Below are positions 7,150 through 9,156 of a stretch of 9,156 bases of DNA, one piece after another. Made by a program: the position numbers and the translations under genes. The first letter of the stretch is position 1, and every line of letters starts with the position of its first letter. Where the stretch lies: the NCBI GenBank assembly GCA_019308705.1, contig JAFDHW010000068.1, positions 1 through 9,156 of the forward strand. Reading direction: 5' to 3'. The notes below the pieces were generated by a model, which searched no databases, was not told the DNA's origin, and saw only the letters and a list, made by a program, of their open reading frames with translations. The DNA is from Deltaproteobacteria bacterium (GTDB taxonomy: Bacteria; Desulfobacterota; Desulfobacteria; Desulfobacterales; Desulfatibacillaceae).

Positions 7150-8838
7150 CTACCTCTTGCTAAGGTTTTTCCTGGTTATCGTGCGGCCACCCGCCCCCGA
7201 CTCCTTCTTGGGGTGGCACGCTTCGCAAGCCGTGTCCGCCGGCTTTTCGACGTCCATGGCCGAATGGCAGCCCATGCACTGGCCGTGGTAGGCCGCTTTC
7301 AACCCGGGCCGGTCCCCGGCCTGGGGCACGAAGGGCTTTCCGTGGCACGAGGCGCATGCCGGCGGCTTGATGGCGGCCGGGCTCTTGTGGTGGCAGCCCG
7401 CGCACATGGTGGCCGGCTCGGCGTGGAACACGGCGGCCATGGTGTTTTCCTTCATCTTCTCGTAAAGGGCCGAGACGATCTTTCCGTGGGGCAGCCTGGC
7501 GGGCTGGTACTCGTCCGCCAAAACGCCGATGGTCACCGTCTCGGGAATGTCCTTCTTGTCCGGCAGGGGGGCGATGTTACGCCTTCTTTCGGCCAGCCTT
7601 TTCGCCATGGCCCGGCGCTTTTCCCCGCTCATCTCCGCCAGCTCCCCGGGGGAAACCTCCACCGCGTGGCAGGCGGCGCACTCCGCACCGGCCAGGTCCT
7701 TGGCCTCCATGGCCGCATGGCACCCGGCGCAACCCGTGGTTTCCCTGGCCCGGTCCGCGTGGCAGCCCACACAGGAGTAATCGCCGGCGGCGCCGTGCAT
7801 GGCCACGGCCAGGGTGATCCGCTCGCCCTTTTCCGATCCTTGCAAAGGATGGCAGGACCGGCAGGAGTCAAAGGATTCGTGGTGACATTCCTGGCAGGAT
7901 GCCAGGGACTTTTCGTGGGCCAGGTGGTCAAAGGCCACGGCCCTGGCAGCCGGGGGCGGGGTTTCGCCCGGTTTTGTCTCCGCGGGCTTTGCCCAGAGGA
8001 TTTCCGCGTCCGGCTGGCCCCTTTTCAAACGGGGCACGTCCTTGGGAAGCTTCCACTTTTCCTGGTTTTCCGCCAGGTGGCAGCCGCCGCAGAACACCGG
8101 CCCGGCCTCCACCTTCTTGTCCTTGTCGGCCAGGTGGCAATTCACGCACAAGGCGTGGGCCGCGTTCCGGCCGGAGCGCACCACAAGGCCCGAGTCCTCC
8201 TTCACCACGGCGGCCTCCTTGTGGCAGAAGGCGCAGGGGTCCTCTTCGCCCGGCACGTACCCGGTCTGCTGCTTTTCTTCGGAATACACGTGGTGGCACG
8301 CGGAGCAGTTGGTGTCGCCGGTTTCCGCGGGGGAGGCGGCCTCGACCTTGTCGCTTTTCACGTGGCGGTAGTGCAGGGGCCGGGTGAGGGAAACGGGCGT
8401 CCAGGCCGGGGCCGGGGCCGTGCGGCCGGTGTGGCAGGAGCGGCAGTCCGCGGAAAGGGGGCCATACTTCCCGCCCCCGGCCTTGGCCTTTTTGTGGCAG
8501 GACACGCAAAAGCCGTGCACCAGGCCCTGGGCCTCTTCATAAGAAGGGTAGGTTTCCTGCTTGAACGCGGAAAACAGGAGCCCGCCCTTGTCCTTGGGGT
8601 GGCAGGAGGAGCAGTCCGCGTCGGGCAGCGCCTCGGCGTGCACCGCGTGGGGAAACCCCACCGCGGGCATTTTGTGCTTTGGAAAATCCAGGGAGACAGG
8701 GATCATCCCGGAAAAACCGGCTCGGAAATCCGCGCCGGGTGTTTCGGCCGCGGGCCCGGCGGCGGTCAAAAACAAAACGGCAGCCGCTACGGCTGCCAGG
8801 AAAAGGAAAAGGCGAAGGGGTTTCCCCGGTTTCAGCAT
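7150..8838 (-). CDS. hmcA: HmcA, sixteen-haem high-molecular-weight cytochrome c
   Basis: This 562-residue protein has a Sec signal peptide (basic n-region, hydrophobic core at about 9-26, probable cleavage near GPAA at 28-31). It has exactly sixteen CXXCH sites, at residues 76, 111, 132, 178, 202, 231, 250, 315, 326, 356, 370, 387, 479, 495, 521 and 538. Sites at 178, 315 and 479 are CXXCHH preceded by a histidine-bearing segment (LHYRH, FDHLAH, VFHAE), like the first haem of a class III cytochrome c3 module. This fits a three-haem N-terminal domain, three tetrahaem modules and one isolated haem (387), the plan known for HmcA. The protein accepts electrons from small cytochrome c3 in the periplasm and hands them to HmcB. 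The ATG at 8838 has GGAAGGA 11 nt upstream. A haem-free, lysine/arginine-rich segment spans about 392-478. Confidence 0.97.
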   Translation of the reverse strand: MLKPGKPLRLFLFLAAVAAAVLFLTAAGPAAETPGADFRAGFSGMIPVSLDFPKHKMPAVGFPHAVHAEALPDADCSSCHPKDKGGLLFSAFKQETYPSYEEAQGLVHGFCVSCHKKAKAGGGKYGPLSADCRSCHTGRTAPAPAWTPVSLTRPLHYRHVKSDKVEAASPAETGDTNCSACHHVYSEEKQQTGYVPGEEDPCAFCHKEAAVVKEDSGLVVRSGRNAAHALCVNCHLADKDKKVEAGPVFCGGCHLAENQEKWKLPKDVPRLKRGQPDAEILWAKPAETKPGETPPPAARAVAFDHLAHEKSLASCQECHHESFDSCRSCHPLQGSEKGERITLAVAMHGAAGDYSCVGCHADRARETTGCAGCHAAMEAKDLAGAECAACHAVEVSPGELAEMSGEKRRAMAKRLAERRRNIAPLPDKKDIPETVTIGVLADEYQPARLPHGKIVSALYEKMKENTMAAVFHAEPATMCAGCHHKSPAAIKPPACASCHGKPFVPQAGDRPGLKAAYHGQCMGCHSAMDVEKPADTACEACHPKKESGAGGRTITRKNLSKR

Positions 8839-8849
8839 GGCGCCCGGAT

Positions 8850-8856
8850 TCCTTCC
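8850..8856 (-). promoter_or_regulatory. Ribosome binding site of hmcA
   Basis: GGAAGGA on the minus strand ends 11 nt before the hmcA ATG. The spacing is somewhat long, but no other in-frame start with a signal peptide fits better. Confidence 0.6.
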
Positions 8857-8893
8857 GAAATGGAGGGGGAGAATTCGTTACGCGACCTGAACG

Positions 8894-8913
8894 CCTTATA
8901 TTTCCTCCAAATT
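8894..8913 (-). repeat. Direct repeat copy A upstream of hmcA
   Basis: The plus strand reads CCTTATATTTCCTCCAAATT. It matches copy B at 9106-9124 in 17 of 20 aligned positions, with two mismatches and one single-base gap. Copy A covers the -10 area of the candidate hmc promoter, so a protein bound here could block transcription. Confidence 0.5.
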
Positions 8914-8929
8914 TTGTCGGCATTGTCAA
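8900..8929 (-). promoter_or_regulatory. Candidate promoter of the hmc operon
   Basis: A perfect -35 hexamer TTGACA occupies 8929-8924 on the minus strand. The best -10 at normal distance is the poor GGAAAT (8905-8900, 18 nt spacer); a better TATAAG begins 23 nt after the -35, which is too far. A strong -35 with a weak -10 is compatible with a regulated promoter, but this is sequence matching only. The start of transcription would fall roughly 50-60 nt before the hmcA ATG. Confidence 0.4.
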
Positions 8930-8941
8930 CCCCGATCGGGG
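8930..8941. promoter_or_regulatory. 12 bp perfect palindrome, possible operator
   Basis: CCCCGATCGGGG is a perfect palindrome directly abutting the upstream side of the TTGACA hexamer of the candidate hmc promoter. Its position suits an activator or repressor site. No known regulator consensus is recognised, and it has no loop or T-run to act as a terminator. Confidence 0.35.
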
Positions 8942-9101
8942 AGGCAGAAACGCGCTTAAAACTATAATTTCTCTAATAAGTCGAAAAACCATATACGTTG
9001 CCATCGCCATGGCCTTCCCGCCAAAATGCCGGTCCGGCTTGGGTCTTGCGTTAAGCCAATAGTTTTAGACGGTTGGAAACTTTTTGGGCCCCGGACGGAT
9101 T

Positions 9102-9131
9102 TTTTCCTTGTAATTCTCCAAATTCTATAAT
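9102..9131 (+). promoter_or_regulatory. Weak candidate divergent promoter
   Basis: A perfect -10 hexamer TATAAT lies at 9126-9131 on the plus strand. The best -35 at a suitable distance is the weak TTTTTC (9102-9107, 18 nt spacer). It would drive a gene beginning just outside the right edge; a GGAAGG at 9151-9156 could be that gene's ribosome binding site. Tentative. Confidence 0.25.
9106..9124 (-). repeat. Direct repeat copy B upstream of hmcA
   Basis: The plus strand reads CCTTGTAATTCTCCAAATT, in the same orientation as copy A and 212 nt away. On the plus strand it ends one base before a TATAAT hexamer at 9126-9131. The pair may be binding sites for a regulator, or chance similarity in AT-rich DNA. 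Confidence 0.45.
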
Positions 9132-9156
9132 ACTTAAATAATCAAAAATCGGAAGG

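Larger units (their letters stand above)
8839..9156. other. AT-rich non-coding region upstream of hmcA
   Basis: No credible gene is seen here; the open frames reaching into it start inside or run through hmcA in the wrong frame. Composition is much more AT-rich than the neighbouring genes, especially at 8893-8915, 8955-9000 and 9060-9150. It holds the hmcA ribosome binding site (8850-8856), a candidate promoter, a palindrome, two similar direct repeats and a short perfect inverted repeat (GCCGG-T-CCGGC, 9028-9038). The 5' end of any divergent gene would lie to the right of the window. Confidence 0.8.

Noticed and set aside
5671..8967. Plus-strand open frame of 1098 codons spanning hmcA, hmcB and part of hmcC in antisense
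   Set aside because: It runs exactly opposite several strongly supported cytochrome, ferredoxin and membrane genes. Its translation is rich in G, H, R, V and A with no recognisable domain, as expected when GC-rich codons are read on the other strand.
8537..9010. Minus-strand open frame of 157 codons starting upstream of hmcA
   Set aside because: It starts in the AT-rich region without a convincing ribosome binding site and enters hmcA out of frame; the product has no recognisable domain.
9028..9038. GCCGG-T-CCGGC inverted repeat as a terminator
   Set aside because: The stem is only 5 bp with a one-base loop and no T-run follows on either strand; at most it is a protein-binding site.
1..9156. 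CRISPR array, tRNA or rRNA gene, insertion sequence, phage or defence system
   Set aside because: No regular spaced repeats, cloverleaf-like sequence, transposase, integrase or defence domains were seen on either strand; the operon looks like core energy metabolism.

Overview
The window is strongly GC-rich and carries one long minus-strand operon. From right to left it encodes the six subunits of a high-molecular-weight cytochrome c (Hmc) transmembrane redox complex, a tandem universal stress protein, a single-domain response regulator and a sensor histidine kinase that runs off the left edge. Hmc complexes are characteristic of sulfate-reducing Desulfobacterota (the former Deltaproteobacteria), so the host is most likely an anaerobic, hydrogen- or formate-cycling sulfate reducer. 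I cannot name the genus from this sequence.

Layout, in transcription order on the minus strand: an AT-rich untranslated region (8839-9156) with a candidate promoter; hmcA (8838-7150, sixteen-haem periplasmic cytochrome); hmcB (7146-5992, Tat-exported four-cluster ferredoxin with one membrane helix and a long charged tail); hmcC (5991-4819, NrfD-type membrane subunit); hmcD (4809-4666, 47-residue single-helix subunit); hmcE (4650-3973, NarI-like cytochrome b); hmcF (3943-2555, cytoplasmic HdrD-like iron-sulfur/CCG subunit); usp (2523-1606); an rrf1-like receiver protein (1573-1220); and a REC-PAS-histidine kinase (1185 to beyond position 1). Gaps between genes are 0 to 34 nt, nearly every gene has a clear Shine-Dalgarno sequence, and I see no convincing terminator inside the cluster. 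All nine genes are therefore probably co-transcribed.

Working model (family knowledge plus inference): periplasmic hydrogenases or formate dehydrogenases reduce a small tetrahaem cytochrome c3. That cytochrome reduces HmcA, and electrons pass through HmcB, the membrane module HmcC/D/E (quinone and/or haem b) and HmcF toward cytoplasmic acceptors. In Desulfovibrio vulgaris Hildenborough the operon is hmcABCDEF-rrf1-rrf2. Here rrf1 is kept, a usp gene lies between hmcF and rrf1, and a histidine kinase with a cysteine-containing PAS domain occupies the place after rrf1 where rrf2 would be expected. This suggests a complete redox-sensing two-component system built into the operon it may control.

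The core complex is well described and is not a new system. The points most worth a second look are the altered regulatory tail, the degenerate receiver and cysteine-rich PAS of the kinase, the inserted Usp protein, the HmcB tail, and a pair of near-identical 19-20 bp direct repeats plus a 12 bp palindrome in the hmcA upstream region. The many long open frames on the plus strand are antisense shadows of these genes.
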